Positions 26,350 through 35,397 are shown, counted from the stretch's first letter. The stretch is DNA of 64,000 nucleotides from Propionimicrobium sp. PCR01-08-3 (GCF_030286045.1 NZ_CP127390.1:3055482-3119481), one strand, 5' to 3'. Notes: generated from the letters alone by a model not told the origin. Program-made: numbers and translations.

Positions 26350-27256
26350 ATGACACTCACATTTAGATTCACAAACCTCGTTGATCAAGGACACGACGAT
26401 AAGTCGGTGCGCAGGCAGGTGTCTTCTGGCGCGCTTGATCGTGTCCGGCATGGTGGCTATGCGCTCGATTTGTCCTCGACGCAGCCAGAGGAGCGGCATT
26501 TTGCGTTGATCAAGACGACGGCTCCGCTGCTGAGGGCCGATACAGTGATCAGCCATTCGTCTGCAGCGTTGTTATGGGGACTACCGGTGCCCAGGCGGCT
26601 GTTGGGCAAGGTTCATGACCCGTGAAGGGTCGGGCGGTGGGCATGTGCGCACGTGGACGCACACGCACATGGCTCCACTCGAACCAGAAGATGTGGCCCA
26701 CGTTGATGGCCTGAACGTGACGAGCCTTGCGAGGACGGCTATCGAAACGGCCATGCTGTGCCGGCCCCACGAAGCGCTGCAAGTAGTGGATGCGGCACTG
26801 CGGAGTTCGCGGTCGCCTGATGGCATGGTCGAAGCCTGCGAGGCTGCGAGCGGACGCTCCGGTATCAGGGCAGCAAGGTGGGCCCTTGAACATGCTGATC
26901 CGCTATCTGAGAGCGCCGGCGAATCATTGAGCCGCTATTGGATGATCATGGGTGGCGTTCCGCAGCCAAAACTCCAAGTCACTATCACCGACCAGAACGG
27001 GAACTTCGTGGCCCGGCCCGATTTCGTGTGGGAGGGGTATCGCGTCATCGGCGAATTCGATGGACGCGTCAAATACACCACGATGATGGGCGACGCGGCC
27101 GACGTCATCATGAGGGAGAAACGGCGCGAGAATCGGCTTCGGGCACTCGGGTGGTGGGTTTTTCGTTGGACCTGGGACGACCTCGCCGACGGTCAACGAT
27201 TCGCGGCCAAATTGCTGGCATTCTTGCGTAGTAGTCCCATCCGGCCCTTTCCATGA
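26350..27256 (+). pseudogene. AbiEi-like / DUF559-type protein, broken by one frameshift
   Basis: Two overlapping reading frames (26350-26625 and 26615-27256) together give one protein of about 300 residues. The first part (MTLTFRFTNLVDQG, then VRRQVSSGALDRVRHGGYAL and SHSSAALLWGLPVP) is the winged-helix and middle portion common to AbiEi-type antitoxins. The second continues at once with HVDGLNVTSLARTAIETAM and ends in a nuclease-like fold (ARPDFVWEGYRVIGEFDGRVKY, then RALGWWVFRWTWDDL). One extra base or two missing bases near 26615-26622 break the frame. Whether an ATG at 26615 lets the second half be made separately is unknown. Two inverted palindromic repeats flank it. Confidence 0.75.
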
Positions 27257-27260
27257 CTAC

Positions 27261-27322
27261 CCGCGCCCGAAATCGACTCCCGCGCCCGAGATACCTGGCG
27301 CGGGAGTCGATTTCGGGCGCGG
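27261..27322 (-). repeat. Palindromic repeat, copy 2 (opposite orientation)
   Basis: Perfectly palindromic arms (GCGCCCGAAATCGACTCCCG and its complement) with the centre CGAGATACCT, the reverse complement of the centre in copies 1 and 3. It lies between convergent genes and could also end both transcripts. Confidence 0.85.
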
Positions 27323-27352
27323 CTGGCGTGCTGGGCCAGACGACTCCCGGAA

Positions 27353-29899
27353 TCAGCAGCAGATGACCTGTTGGGAGGCGATGTCGGAGTAGATCACCAG
27401 GTCGTCGGTGCGGGCCACATGAAGCACATTGGCCAACCCTGCCAGATCGGGCGCCAGTTCGGTCAGCCGGTTGGGTGCCTCGGTCACCAGGCCGGGCGCG
27501 AAGCTGACCTCAGGACGCTGGTCGAAGATCGCCACGTAGAAAATGCCCGACTCGACCAGATCCTGGAAGAAATGGCTGCCCTGGGACAGCTCCGGGATGA
27601 ACCCGCCCGCGGGATAGGTGAACTCTGCCATCACCGCGGCATTGCTGATCTCGGTGAAGTGCACCGGAATGCCCAACGACGGAGACGTGGTGCCCCAGCG
27701 TCCGGGAGCCATGATCATGAATGAGGCGTCGGCGAGCGCCTTGTTCACCACGCCCATGCCGCGCGCCACCGCATAGCGATCGCGCTGACCGAGCGCCAGA
27801 TACGCGTCCGGGCGCACCATCACCACATGGTCGAGCGGCAGCCGTACATTGCCGCCCATGAAGTTGCCGTGTGAACTGAACAAGATGTGCGCCGGATCGG
27901 GTTCGGACGGCATCGCGATCGCATGGCCGAGCCCGCGGGTCTGCAACGGGCGGCATTGCAGCAGATTGATACGCGGCTCGCCGGACTCGTTGATATTCAC
28001 CGTGTATTCGATATCGACCGGATAATCGTAGGCCTGTGACAATTTGGCGAGAATGTCGCGCATCAATGGTGCGAAATCGGTGCGCTCGATCAGGCCGTGA
28101 AAATCGAGCACCTTCGGTATCTGTTTGATCGGACGATTGTTTTCCCGTAGCCACCGCAATGTCTCGGTATCGGTCGAGAGAAAAAGATCCCAATCGGCCT
28201 TGATATCCAGTTCGCGAATATCGGCCAGGGCCATGGTGAGCTGCCGGTTTTCGTCCAGGCTCATCACATCGACATAGCGCTGGGTGTTGCGGGCCTTGTC
28301 GGTGGCGTCGACCTCGCGGGTCGGGTCGTCCAAGGTGACGAGCTTGGCGTGGTCGGCGATCGTCCGGTCGACGGCGCGGGTACCCAGACCGAGCACCAAC
28401 CGCAGCATCCCTGCGTCCGGGTCGATCGAGGGATCCCAGACATAGAAATTGGACGAATTACCCACCCCGGCGGCGTGCGGGAAGAACAGGCCCTCGTGAT
28501 GGTCTCCGCTCACCCGCTGCACCAAGATGGCCATCTGTTCGTCCGAGGTGTCCAGCCCCCGGTTGCGGCGGTATTCCAGCGCATCGTTGCTCATCGCGGA
28601 CGCATAGACGGTGCGCACCGCGTCTTCGAGCGCATGCAGCCGCTCCTCGGGGGTGCCCTGGTTGGCGCAGAAAACCGACTCGTATTTGCCGGCGAACGCA
28701 TTGCCGAAGTTGTCTTCGAGCAGCGAACTCGACCGGGCGATGATCGGGGACTGGCCGAAATACTCCAGCATCGTCAGGAACTGCTCGCGGATCGCGGGCG
28801 GGAACCTGCCGGTGGCGAGCTTGCGGTTCAGTGACGCGCCAGCGGTGAAGTAGCCGTCCTGGCTCTTCTGCTCGACCCACAGCTTCCACCAGCCGTTGGC
28901 GATGATGTAGGTGTAAAACAGGTCGGAACCCAAGAAGTAGGAGTCGTTCTGTTCCATCCGGGGCGTGAACCGGGCCTCTGAATCGTGATCCAAGATGGCG
29001 TTGGCGACGATCATGCCGACCGACTTGCCCCCGATGTACCCGGTGCCGATCTCTCGCATCGCGACGGTCAACAGGTCGGCGAGGGTGGCGTGGCTGCGGC
29101 ACAGCTCGACGACCCGGCCCTCGCGTCCGATGAACATGTCGATGAGCTCATCCTTGGCCTCGCGCTGCACCCCGACTTCGAGAGAGTCGAGGGCCGCCCA
29201 ACCCTGCTGGACGACCCGCTGCCAATGGTCGGGCGGATCGATGCGGTGGGACGCGGCCGCGAACAGCCGGGCGGTGGTCTCGCTGGAGGTGATCGGATTC
29301 GCCTCGTCGCCGTTGAGCAGGTGGGGGAAGAACATTGTCGGTGAATGGCGTAGCCAGACCTTCAATGGATGGACATAGGTGTCGCCCGAGATCAGGTAGA
29401 CGTCGAGCAGCAGCTGGGTGGTGTCTCGGATCATGGCCAGGGTGGCGAAGGTGTGTTCGCGGCGGATCAGCCCGAAGTAGGCGACCGTGTCCATGTCGAA
29501 CAGGTAGGGGCAGGTCACCTTGAAGAAGTTGCCGACGGCCAGGTCGCTGCGCCAGGTGAACAGCAGCGAGGTGAGCAGGTCGAAGACGTAGAACGCTCCG
29601 AAGCCCTTCTCGGTGATGGTGTTGTGCACCGCGGACGCGAAGTTCTCGAAGCCCAGCGAGGCGTCCAACTTGACGACCTCGACGCCGGTCAGGTCGTCCA
29701 AGAGCGGGGCGTGCGACCCGAACCGGAAATAGACCAACCGGCGGCCCTCTTCTTGGGCGCGTTCGGCGAAGGGCTGGATCAGGTCGCGGTATTGGGAGAG
29801 GCTGTCAACCTGCCAAACCACGTTGTCGCCGAGCCGCAACCCGTCGAAGATGCGGTCGAGCCCGGTGATGCCCGTGCTGGCCCGGTTGTAGCTCTCCAT
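27353..29899 (-). CDS. Degenerate KaiC-like domain fused to a PEP/pyruvate-dikinase ATP-grasp domain
   Basis: An 848-residue cytoplasmic protein. Residues 1 to about 230 resemble a RecA/KaiC-type domain (TGITGLDRIFDGLRLGDNV), but the place of the Walker A loop reads VVWQVDSLSQY with no GK[ST]. Residues about 285-650 match the PPDK_N/PEP-synthase ATP-binding domain: YIGGKSVGMIVANAIL, IIARSSSLLEDNFGNAFAGK, GLFFPHAAGVGNS and LVLGLGTRAVDRT. The last 200 residues end in a region without the phospho-histidine swivelling domain and TIM barrel of true PEP synthase. It is therefore unlikely to make PEP by itself. A nucleotide-handling or regulatory role is possible. It ends in two cysteines (VICC). 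Confidence 0.8.
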   Translation of the reverse strand: MESYNRASTGITGLDRIFDGLRLGDNVVWQVDSLSQYRDLIQPFAERAQEEGRRLVYFRFGSHAPLLDDLTGVEVVKLDASLGFENFASAVHNTITEKGFGAFYVFDLLTSLLFTWRSDLAVGNFFKVTCPYLFDMDTVAYFGLIRREHTFATLAMIRDTTQLLLDVYLISGDTYVHPLKVWLRHSPTMFFPHLLNGDEANPITSSETTARLFAAASHRIDPPDHWQRVVQQGWAALDSLEVGVQREAKDELIDMFIGREGRVVELCRSHATLADLLTVAMREIGTGYIGGKSVGMIVANAILDHDSEARFTPRMEQNDSYFLGSDLFYTYIIANGWWKLWVEQKSQDGYFTAGASLNRKLATGRFPPAIREQFLTMLEYFGQSPIIARSSSLLEDNFGNAFAGKYESVFCANQGTPEERLHALEDAVRTVYASAMSNDALEYRRNRGLDTSDEQMAILVQRVSGDHHEGLFFPHAAGVGNSSNFYVWDPSIDPDAGMLRLVLGLGTRAVDRTIADHAKLVTLDDPTREVDATDKARNTQRYVDVMSLDENRQLTMALADIRELDIKADWDLFLSTDTETLRWLRENNRPIKQIPKVLDFHGLIERTDFAPLMRDILAKLSQAYDYPVDIEYTVNINESGEPRINLLQCRPLQTRGLGHAIAMPSEPDPAHILFSSHGNFMGGNVRLPLDHVVMVRPDAYLALGQRDRYAVARGMGVVNKALADASFMIMAPGRWGTTSPSLGIPVHFTEISNAAVMAEFTYPAGGFIPELSQGSHFFQDLVESGIFYVAIFDQRPEVSFAPGLVTEAPNRLTELAPDLAGLANVLHVARTDDLVIYSDIASQQVICC

Positions 29900-30015
29900 G
29901 GCCCCAGCCTAAAGGTCGCCTCCGGCGGGTGTGACCGGCCCTGTCCGGTTGGCCTGCGCATCGTGGAGAATCAGCGCCCGTCATGGGCTTTGGATCCACA
30001 CGGTACGCCGAGGCG

Positions 30016-31185
30016 TCATCCGATCACACGGACGCGCAGCACTCCTTCAACTTGCTCGATCGCGGCGCGCAACTCGCGCGTGACCTCGCCCTTCACGTCG
30101 ATCAGCGTCCAGGCCAGTTCGCCTCGCGACTTGTTCAACAGGTTCGCGATGTTGATGCCTGCGTCGCCGATCAGGGACGACACCTCGCCGACCATATTCG
30201 GCACGTTGACATTGGCCACCACGATGCGGGTCGTGCCGGGCTCCCGGGGAAGGATCGCGTCCGGGAAGTTCACCGAATTCGTGATGTTGCCGTTCTCCAA
30301 GAAGTCTTGCAGCTCGATGACCGCCATCGCTGCGCTGTTCTCCTCGGCCTCCGCCGTGGATGCACCCAGATGCGGCAGCGCCACCACCTTGGAGTGGCCG
30401 AGCAGCTCGTGGCTCGGGAAGTCGCAGACGTAACCGCGGATCGACCCGGCGTCCAAGGCCTCGGTCATCGCCTCAGAGTCGACGATGCCGGCCCTGGAGA
30501 AATTCAGCACCAGCGCGCGCTGCTTCATCAGGCCGAGCCGCTCGCGATTGACCAGGTGTTTCGTGCCGTCGACCAGCGGCACATGCACCGTCAGCACGTC
30601 CGCTTTCTTGAAGACCTCGTCGATGGACGAAGCCCTGGTCACATGTGAACTGAGCTGCCAGGCGTGCCGGATCGTGATCGCCGGATCGTAGCCGAGCACC
30701 TTCATGCCGAGCGCCACCGCCGCATTGGCCACCTGAACTCCGACCTCGCCCAGCCCGATCACGCCGAGTGTGCGCCCGGGCAACTCCCAGCCGACGAACT
30801 GCTTCTTGCCGGCCTCGACCGCGGCATTGATCTCGTCGTCGTCCCCGGCGAGCCGGCGGCTGAAGTTCGCTGCCGGAATGATGTTGCGGACGCCCAGCAG
30901 CATGCCGGCCAGCACCAGCTCCTTGACGGCATTCGCGTTGGATCCCGGGGTGTTGAACACGACGATGCCGCGTCCGCTCAGCTGATTGACCGGGATGGTG
31001 TTGGTGCCGGCCCCGGCCCGGCTGATCGCCAGCACCGAGTCAGGGATCTCGACCGAATGCAGATTGGCCGAGCGCACCAGCCAGGCGTCCGCGTTTTCGA
31101 CCTGCGAACCCACCTCGTAGGTGTCCGGCAGCTTTGACAGTCCGCGCGCGCTGATCGAGTTCAGCGTCTGGATACGGTAGGTCAT
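30016..31185 (-). CDS. serA: D-3-phosphoglycerate dehydrogenase with ACT domain
   Basis: First step of serine synthesis, oxidising 3-phosphoglycerate with NAD. The 389-residue protein has RAGAGTNTIPV, the NAD-binding GVIGLGEVGVQVANA near residue 143, FSRAGIVDSEAM with the substrate Arg, and the catalytic HLGAST. The last 75 residues (VVANVNVPNMVGEVSSLIGD) form an ACT domain, which in this family senses serine. It follows serC by 139 bases on the same strand, so the two are probably one transcription unit. It is the short form, without the extra domain of mycobacterial SerA. Confidence 0.93.
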   Translation of the reverse strand: MTYRIQTLNSISARGLSKLPDTYEVGSQVENADAWLVRSANLHSVEIPDSVLAISRAGAGTNTIPVNQLSGRGIVVFNTPGSNANAVKELVLAGMLLGVRNIIPAANFSRRLAGDDDEINAAVEAGKKQFVGWELPGRTLGVIGLGEVGVQVANAAVALGMKVLGYDPAITIRHAWQLSSHVTRASSIDEVFKKADVLTVHVPLVDGTKHLVNRERLGLMKQRALVLNFSRAGIVDSEAMTEALDAGSIRGYVCDFPSHELLGHSKVVALPHLGASTAEAEENSAAMAVIELQDFLENGNITNSVNFPDAILPREPGTTRIVVANVNVPNMVGEVSSLIGDAGINIANLLNKSRGELAWTLIDVKGEVTRELRAAIEQVEGVLRVRVIG

Positions 31186-31324
31186 CTTTGGCCTCGGTCC
31201 TGTTCTGTGCGCCTACTGCGCATCCCACGCGCCGACTTGCCGCCGCGTGATTCGGAATCGTCTGTGTTATTGCCTGGCGCCGCGCCCGCTAGGTCCACCG
31301 CGAACGTGCAAGGGTGGGCGCGCG

Positions 31325-32407
31325 TCACCCGTGGACGCGCTCGAACTCCTTCATGAAGTCGATCAGAGCGTTGACCCCAGCAGGCGGCATCGCGTTGTAG
31401 ATGGACGCCCGCATACCGCCCACCGAACGATGCCCGGCCAGGTTCGTCAGACCCGCATCGGCGGCGTCCGCCACGAACTTCTTGTCGAGATCAGAGTTGG
31501 CCATCAAGAACGGCACGTTCATCCAGCTGCGGGAATCATGAGCGACCGGGTTCGAGTAGAAGCCGGACGCGTCCAGGAAGCCATAGAGCGCCTCGGCCTT
31601 CTTGCGATTGCGTGTCGCCATGCCTTCGAGACCGCCGTGGTCCTCGACCCAGTCAAGGATCTGGCCGAGCAGATAGATCGAGAAGGTCGGGGGAGTGTTG
31701 AGCATCGAATCGTTGTCGGCCATCAGCCGGTAGTTCCAGATCGATGGGGAATCGGGCCGTGCGCGGTCGAGCAGGTCCTCGCGGACGATCACCACGGCCA
31801 TGCCGGCCGGCCCCATGTTCTTCTGGGTGCCCGCGTAGATGACGCCGAACTTCGACACGTCGATCGGACGCGAAAGGATCGTGGAACTCAGGTCCGCGAC
31901 CAGCGGCACATCACCGGTCTCGGGAACATAACCGAACTCGACGCCGCCAATGGTTTCGTTCGGCGTGTAGTGCAAGTAGGCGGCACCGGGGGTCGCGGTG
32001 ATGGTGTCCCCGGCCGGGGTGGTGGTGTAGTTGGACGCCTTTTCGTCGGCGACCACGACTGTCTCGACGCCGAACCGCTTGGCCTCCTTGAGGGCTTTCG
32101 CGCCCCATTGGCCGGTCAGCACGAAATCGACGGTGTCGCCGGGCTTCGACAGGTTGAGCGGCACATCGGCGAACTGCCCGTAGGCGCCGCCCTGAATGAA
32201 CAGCACCCGGTAGTCGGCGGGGATACCCATCACATCTCGTAGTGATTGCTCGGTGCGGGCCGCGCAGGCCTTGAACTCGGGGCTGCGGTGCGACACCTCG
32301 GCGACCGACATTCCGGTGCCTTGCCAATCGAGCAATTCGGCCTGGGCCTGCTCGAGAACGGCTTGTGGCATCATCGCTGGACCAGCGGAGAAGTTATATA
32401 CGCGCAC
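31325..32407 (-). CDS. serC: Phosphoserine aminotransferase
   Basis: Second step of serine synthesis, a PLP enzyme. The 360-residue protein starts VYNFSAGPAMMPQAVLEQAQ and has the HRSPEF stretch, FIQGGAYGQFADVPLNL and the PLP-lysine region FGVIYAGTQKNMGPAGMAVV. The start is GTG at 32407. It is followed by serA in the same direction. It has SerC-type rather than mycobacterial-type features (it resembles E. coli SerC). Confidence 0.93.
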   Translation of the reverse strand: MRVYNFSAGPAMMPQAVLEQAQAELLDWQGTGMSVAEVSHRSPEFKACAARTEQSLRDVMGIPADYRVLFIQGGAYGQFADVPLNLSKPGDTVDFVLTGQWGAKALKEAKRFGVETVVVADEKASNYTTTPAGDTITATPGAAYLHYTPNETIGGVEFGYVPETGDVPLVADLSSTILSRPIDVSKFGVIYAGTQKNMGPAGMAVVIVREDLLDRARPDSPSIWNYRLMADNDSMLNTPPTFSIYLLGQILDWVEDHGGLEGMATRNRKKAEALYGFLDASGFYSNPVAHDSRSWMNVPFLMANSDLDKKFVADAADAGLTNLAGHRSVGGMRASIYNAMPPAGVNALIDFMKEFERVHG

Positions 32408-32472
32408 GAGTTAGATTGTTGCACCTTTGTGCCGAGCCCCGTGGATCGTCCGCGGTTGTTCGGTCGGCCGCA

Positions 32473-32580
32473 ATGTTCAGCGACTTCGGCGCTTTGCCGA
32501 TGTTCGCGGGCGTCTTCCTGGGATGGGCGGGAATTGCCGCAGTTATTTGGCTGACCCCGGGTGACGGCCAGCGCCACTGA
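32473..32580 (+). CDS. Possible 35-residue single-helix membrane peptide
   Basis: An ATG-started ORF encodes MFSDFGALPMFAGVFLGWAG followed by IAAVIWLTPGD, one clear hydrophobic helix with a short polar tail. It stands between the divergent serC and the end of rplI, directly before a strong hairpin at 32593-32634 that would end its transcript. There is no strong ribosome site. It may be real, but the evidence is only composition and position. Confidence 0.25.
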   Translation: MFSDFGALPMFAGVFLGWAGIAAVIWLTPGDGQRH

Positions 32581-32592
32581 GAACTCAAAATA

Positions 32593-32634
32593 ACGGTGAG
32601 TCCCCGCCCAAATCTTCGGGCAGGGACTCACCGT
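32593..32634 (-). terminator. Terminator of the rpsF-ssb-rpsR-rplI operon
   Basis: The arms ACGGTGAGTCCC (32593-32604) and GGGACTCACCGT (32623-32634) pair perfectly, with extra CGCCC/GGGC pairing inside. It lies about 100 bases beyond the rplI stop and could act in both directions. Confidence 0.8.
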
Positions 32635-32735
32635 CGTTAAACGTCAGACGACGCTTCGGACGATTCCGGGCGTGCTGACGTGTCTAGGGGAAACAGCAGG
32701 CCAGTGCTGGCCGGTGCGCCCGAACTTGTGCGAAA

Positions 32736-33182
32736 TCAGGCGCCGACGACCTCGAGGGGGACGTGGGCGGTGACCGCTGGGGTCAGCTTGATCGAAACCA
32801 GGTGGGTACCGGTGGTCTTGATCGGCTTGGCCGCCGAGATGGCGCGCTTGTCGACCGACGGGCCGCCGGCCTTCTTGATCGCCTGGGCGATCGTGTTGCC
32901 GGTCAGTGCGCCATACAGCTTGCCGGAAGCATCGGTGCGGGCCTCGACCTTCACCTGGAGCTCTTCGAGCTGAGTACGCAGTTCGGCCGCATGCTCGTTG
33001 CTGCGGACCTGCTTGGCGTCGCGGGCGCGCTTGATGCCCTCGATCTGCTTGGCAGTGCCACGGTTATAGGCGATCGCGAAGCCACGGGGCAGCAAATAGT
33101 TGCGTCCGTAGCCGTCCTTCACCTCAACGACGTCGCCGGCGATACCGAGGTTGTCGACTGTTGCAGTCAAAATGAGCTTCAT
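32736..33182 (-). CDS. rplI: 50S ribosomal protein L9
   Basis: A 148-residue protein starting MKLILTATVDNLGIAGDVVE with VKDGYGRNYLLPRGFAIAYN, the L9 signature. It has a long central helix and a C-terminal domain. AGGAGG stands before the ATG. It is the last gene of the rpsF-ssb-rpsR-rplI operon and lies 17 bases behind rpsR. It binds 23S rRNA near the L1 stalk (established). Confidence 0.97.
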   Translation of the reverse strand: MKLILTATVDNLGIAGDVVEVKDGYGRNYLLPRGFAIAYNRGTAKQIEGIKRARDAKQVRSNEHAAELRTQLEELQVKVEARTDASGKLYGALTGNTIAQAIKKAGGPSVDKRAISAAKPIKTTGTHLVSIKLTPAVTAHVPLEVVGA

Positions 33183-33199
33183 ATCAACACACCTCCTGG

Positions 33200-33439
33200 T
33201 CAGCGGGCGTTCGTGGTGTAGGGCAGCAGCGCCAGCTCGCGGGCATTCTTCACCGCGATCGCGACCTTGCGCTGATCCTGCACGCTGAGCCCGGTGACCC
33301 GGCGCGCGCGGATCTTGCCGCGTTCGGAGATGAACTTCCGCAGGGTTGCGGTGTCCTTGTAGTCGACATTGCCGATGCGGACCGTCTTGACGGGGACGAT
33401 CTTCCTCTTGTTCACAGGCTTACGCTGTGGACCGGCCAT
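33200..33439 (-). CDS. rpsR: 30S ribosomal protein S18, cysteine-free form
   Basis: A 79-residue S18 that pairs with S6 on the 30S platform. The conserved [19 protein letters not shown] and RARRVTG stretches are present. The N-terminal segment that usually carries zinc cysteines reads RKIVPVKTV, and no cysteine occurs in the entire protein, so this is the zinc-independent type. In many Actinobacteria such C-minus forms are encoded elsewhere under zinc control (established); here it is the copy in the main operon. Start ATG follows AGGAGC. Confidence 0.95.
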   Translation of the reverse strand: MAGPQRKPVNKRKIVPVKTVRIGNVDYKDTATLRKFISERGKIRARRVTGLSVQDQRKVAIAVKNARELALLPYTTNAR

Positions 33440-33535
33440 TGTGGTGCTCCTTAGTCTGAGCCCGGCTATCCCTCAACAGGCTTCGCCGGAATGTGCCTTG
33501 TATATGTGTGTATCTGTGCCGATCTGACCGGACGA

Positions 33536-34099
33536 TCAGAACGGCGGTTCTTCGCTTTGGGCGCTGGCCCACGGGTCGTTCGAGACGCCGCGGTTGGGTG
33601 AGGACGAACCACCCGACTGCCAGTTATCCTGGCCGCCGCCCTGGTTGGCGTTGTTAAAGCCACCTTGGTTATAGCCGCCGCCCTGATTGGGCTGGCCGCC
33701 CTGGTTGCCACCTTGCCAATTGCCGCCGGAACCAGAAGAGGTACGGGTGACTTTTGCTGTGGCGTAGCGAAGCGACGGACCGACCTCATCGACGTCGACT
33801 TCGAAGACCGTGCGGCGGTTGCCTTCCCGGTCGTCGTAGCTGCGTGCTTTGAGCCGGCCATGAACGACCACCCGCATGCCCTTCTGGAGCGATTCGGCGA
33901 CGTTTTCGGCCGCCTGGCGCCAGATGGAGCAGTTGAGGAACATGGATTCGCCGTCTTTCCACTCATTGGTCTGACGGTCGAAAGTGCGCGGCGTTGAGGC
34001 AACCGTGAAATTTGCCACCGCTGCGCCCGACGGCGTGAACCGTAGTTCGGGGTCGGCAGTCAGGTTGCCTACCAGTGTGATCTGGGTTTCACCTGCCAT
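33536..34099 (-). CDS. ssb: Single-stranded DNA-binding protein
   Basis: A 187-residue SSB. The OB fold covers about residues 1-110 ([20 protein letters not shown] and [20 protein letters not shown]). A disordered Gly/Asn/Gln-rich linker follows, and the acidic tip ends SEEPPF, the partner-docking tail. It coats ssDNA in replication and repair. It lies between rpsF and rpsR as in other Actinobacteria. GGAGGA precedes the ATG. Confidence 0.97.
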   Translation of the reverse strand: MAGETQITLVGNLTADPELRFTPSGAAVANFTVASTPRTFDRQTNEWKDGESMFLNCSIWRQAAENVAESLQKGMRVVVHGRLKARSYDDREGNRRTVFEVDVDEVGPSLRYATAKVTRTSSGSGGNWQGGNQGGQPNQGGGYNQGGFNNANQGGGQDNWQSGGSSSPNRGVSNDPWASAQSEEPPF

Positions 34100-34368
34100 G
34101 GGATTCCTCCATTACGAGTGCGAATAAGTTGTCTGCGGGTTCTCCCAAGTATTCGCCACGGCACCGACAAAAAATCGATGCCCGATGAATCTGTGGACAA
34201 CTCCGCGAGTTCAACTCGGGGTTTGACGAAGAATGCGATACCGAGCAGCAGCTTTCGAACCGGATATCCGAGGGCCGAGGCTGAGCCGCGTAGCGAGGCT
34301 ACGGTCAGCCCGGGATTCAGTTATTCGATTCCAAGGGTGATGCGCGGTGGCGATTTCCTGCCGGGCCC
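34100..34368 (-). other. Gap between rpsF and ssb with a hairpin
   Basis: This 269-base gap inside the ribosomal operon holds a hairpin at 34279-34310 (GGCTG and GTAGC pairing with GCTAC and CAGCC across a GAG loop). It may reduce or process the message between rpsF and ssb. I see no convincing gene here. Confidence 0.4.
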
Positions 34369-34659
34369 CTACTTCTTGTCGGTGCGCATCACCTTGGCGC
34401 GCATGATCTGCTCATCAATGGACATGAGCCGATCCATTTCCTTGACGGCATCAACGGGCGCCGTGATATCGAGCACGGCGTAGATGCCTTCGGGCTTCTT
34501 GTTGATCTCATAGGCCATCCGGCGCTTGCCCCAGACGTCCTGGTTGTCGATGACGCCGTTGGCTGCGGTGATGACCTTCTGATGCTTCTCCAGCAGAGCC
34601 GGCACCTGACGCTCGTCGACATCGGGGTCAATGATGATCATGATCTCGTACTTACGCAT
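34369..34659 (-). CDS. rpsF: 30S ribosomal protein S6
   Basis: A 96-residue S6, first gene of the operon. It starts MRKYEIMIIIDPDVDERQVP and contains GKRRMAYEINKKPEGIYAV, the family signature. AAGGAGGTGG precedes the ATG. It forms a dimer with S18 on the 30S subunit, and the two share this operon with ssb and rplI. A promoter is visible upstream at 34765-34794. Confidence 0.97.
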   Translation of the reverse strand: MRKYEIMIIIDPDVDERQVPALLEKHQKVITAANGVIDNQDVWGKRRMAYEINKKPEGIYAVLDITAPVDAVKEMDRLMSIDEQIMRAKVMRTDKK

Positions 34660-34764
34660 ACGCTAACTCCACCTCCTTCGGACTAGGCGGCCGCGAGTAT
34701 TTCCCGTGGCAGGAGGACGTAATACGTGTGCCGGACACTACGGACGCGTCCGACACAAGCCGCG

Positions 34765-34794
34765 AGTCTACCCGCCTGTGTCGACGAAGTCGAA
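34765..34794 (-). promoter_or_regulatory. Promoter of the rpsF operon
   Basis: On the minus strand TTCGAC (plus 34789-34794) and TAGACT (plus 34765-34770) are separated by 18 bases, fitting the main actinobacterial sigma factor. It would give a leader of about 100 bases before rpsF. Confidence 0.5.
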
Positions 34795-34875
34795 ACCTCC
34801 AGGCAAGATAGCCCGCTCCGCTTTGTGCCGGACGTCGGGCCGTCACGCACGAGGTTTCGTGTTGATGAACACTGA

Positions 34876-34933
34876 CTGCCGATATGGACGATGGCTTGGC
34901 GCACACCACAAGCCAAGATCTATATCGGCAGCC
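34876..34933 (+). repeat. 58-base hairpin repeat, downstream of the rhodanese gene
   Basis: CTGCCGATAT (34876-34885) pairs with ATATCGGCAG (34922-34931), with an inner CTTGGC/GCCAAG stem. It has the same length and conserved ends as the copy at 35431-35488. Confidence 0.7.
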
Positions 34934-34998
34934 TTTGGAAAAAGTAGCGGGCCACGGGGCACGGTCTTCTGGGCCAACGGGATAGGACCAACCTGCGG

Positions 34999-35397
34999 TC
35001 AGCGGGGTGGGCCGGGCAACAGCACCTGGCCGTCGCGCACCCAGGCGATCAGGCCGCCTGCCAGCGCGTAGGCGTTGAGGCCTTGGTCGCGCAGCAAATG
35101 GGTGGCCGCTGATGCGTGCGCCGGAGTCGAACTGACCACCACGATGGTCTTGGACGCGGTCTCCGGGTCGAGCATCGCCAGCGGATCATCCCCCCAGATC
35201 GCCTCGAGCGCGGATTCCCTCAGGTCGGTGATCGCGATCAGCTTCGCGCCGGGGATATGGCCCCGCTCGTACTCGCTTCGCGTCCGTACGTCGATGAACA
35301 GGCCGCCCTTGGCGAGTTGACCGAGCGCGTCCGTGATCGAGATCGCAAACTCGTCAGCCTCGGGTTCGTCCTTGCTGAACAAATCGCGGAAGCCCAT
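34999..35397 (-). CDS. Rhodanese-like domain protein lacking the catalytic cysteine
   Basis: A 132-residue single rhodanese domain (LGQLAKGGLFIDVRTRSEYE, then GHIPGAKLI and GGLIAWVRDG). The position of the sulfur-carrying cysteine, after TIVVV, reads SSTPAHAS, so no sulfurtransferase loop is present. It is probably a non-catalytic, binding-type member. AGGACG lies just before the ATG. Two copies of a 58-base hairpin repeat flank the gene, one on each side. Confidence 0.8.
   Translation of the reverse strand: MGFRDLFSKDEPEADEFAISITDALGQLAKGGLFIDVRTRSEYERGHIPGAKLIAITDLRESALEAIWGDDPLAMLDPETASKTIVVVSSTPAHASAATHLLRDQGLNAYALAGGLIAWVRDGQVLLPGPPR

Larger units (their letters stand above)
34660..34998 (-). 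other. Upstream region of rpsF
   Basis: Contains the rpsF promoter (34765-34794), a leader of about 100 bases with a palindromic GGACGCGTCC, and, nearer the rhodanese gene, a 58-base hairpin repeat (34876-34933). The leader could carry an S6:S18 autoregulatory site, but I cannot confirm its structure. Confidence 0.5.
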
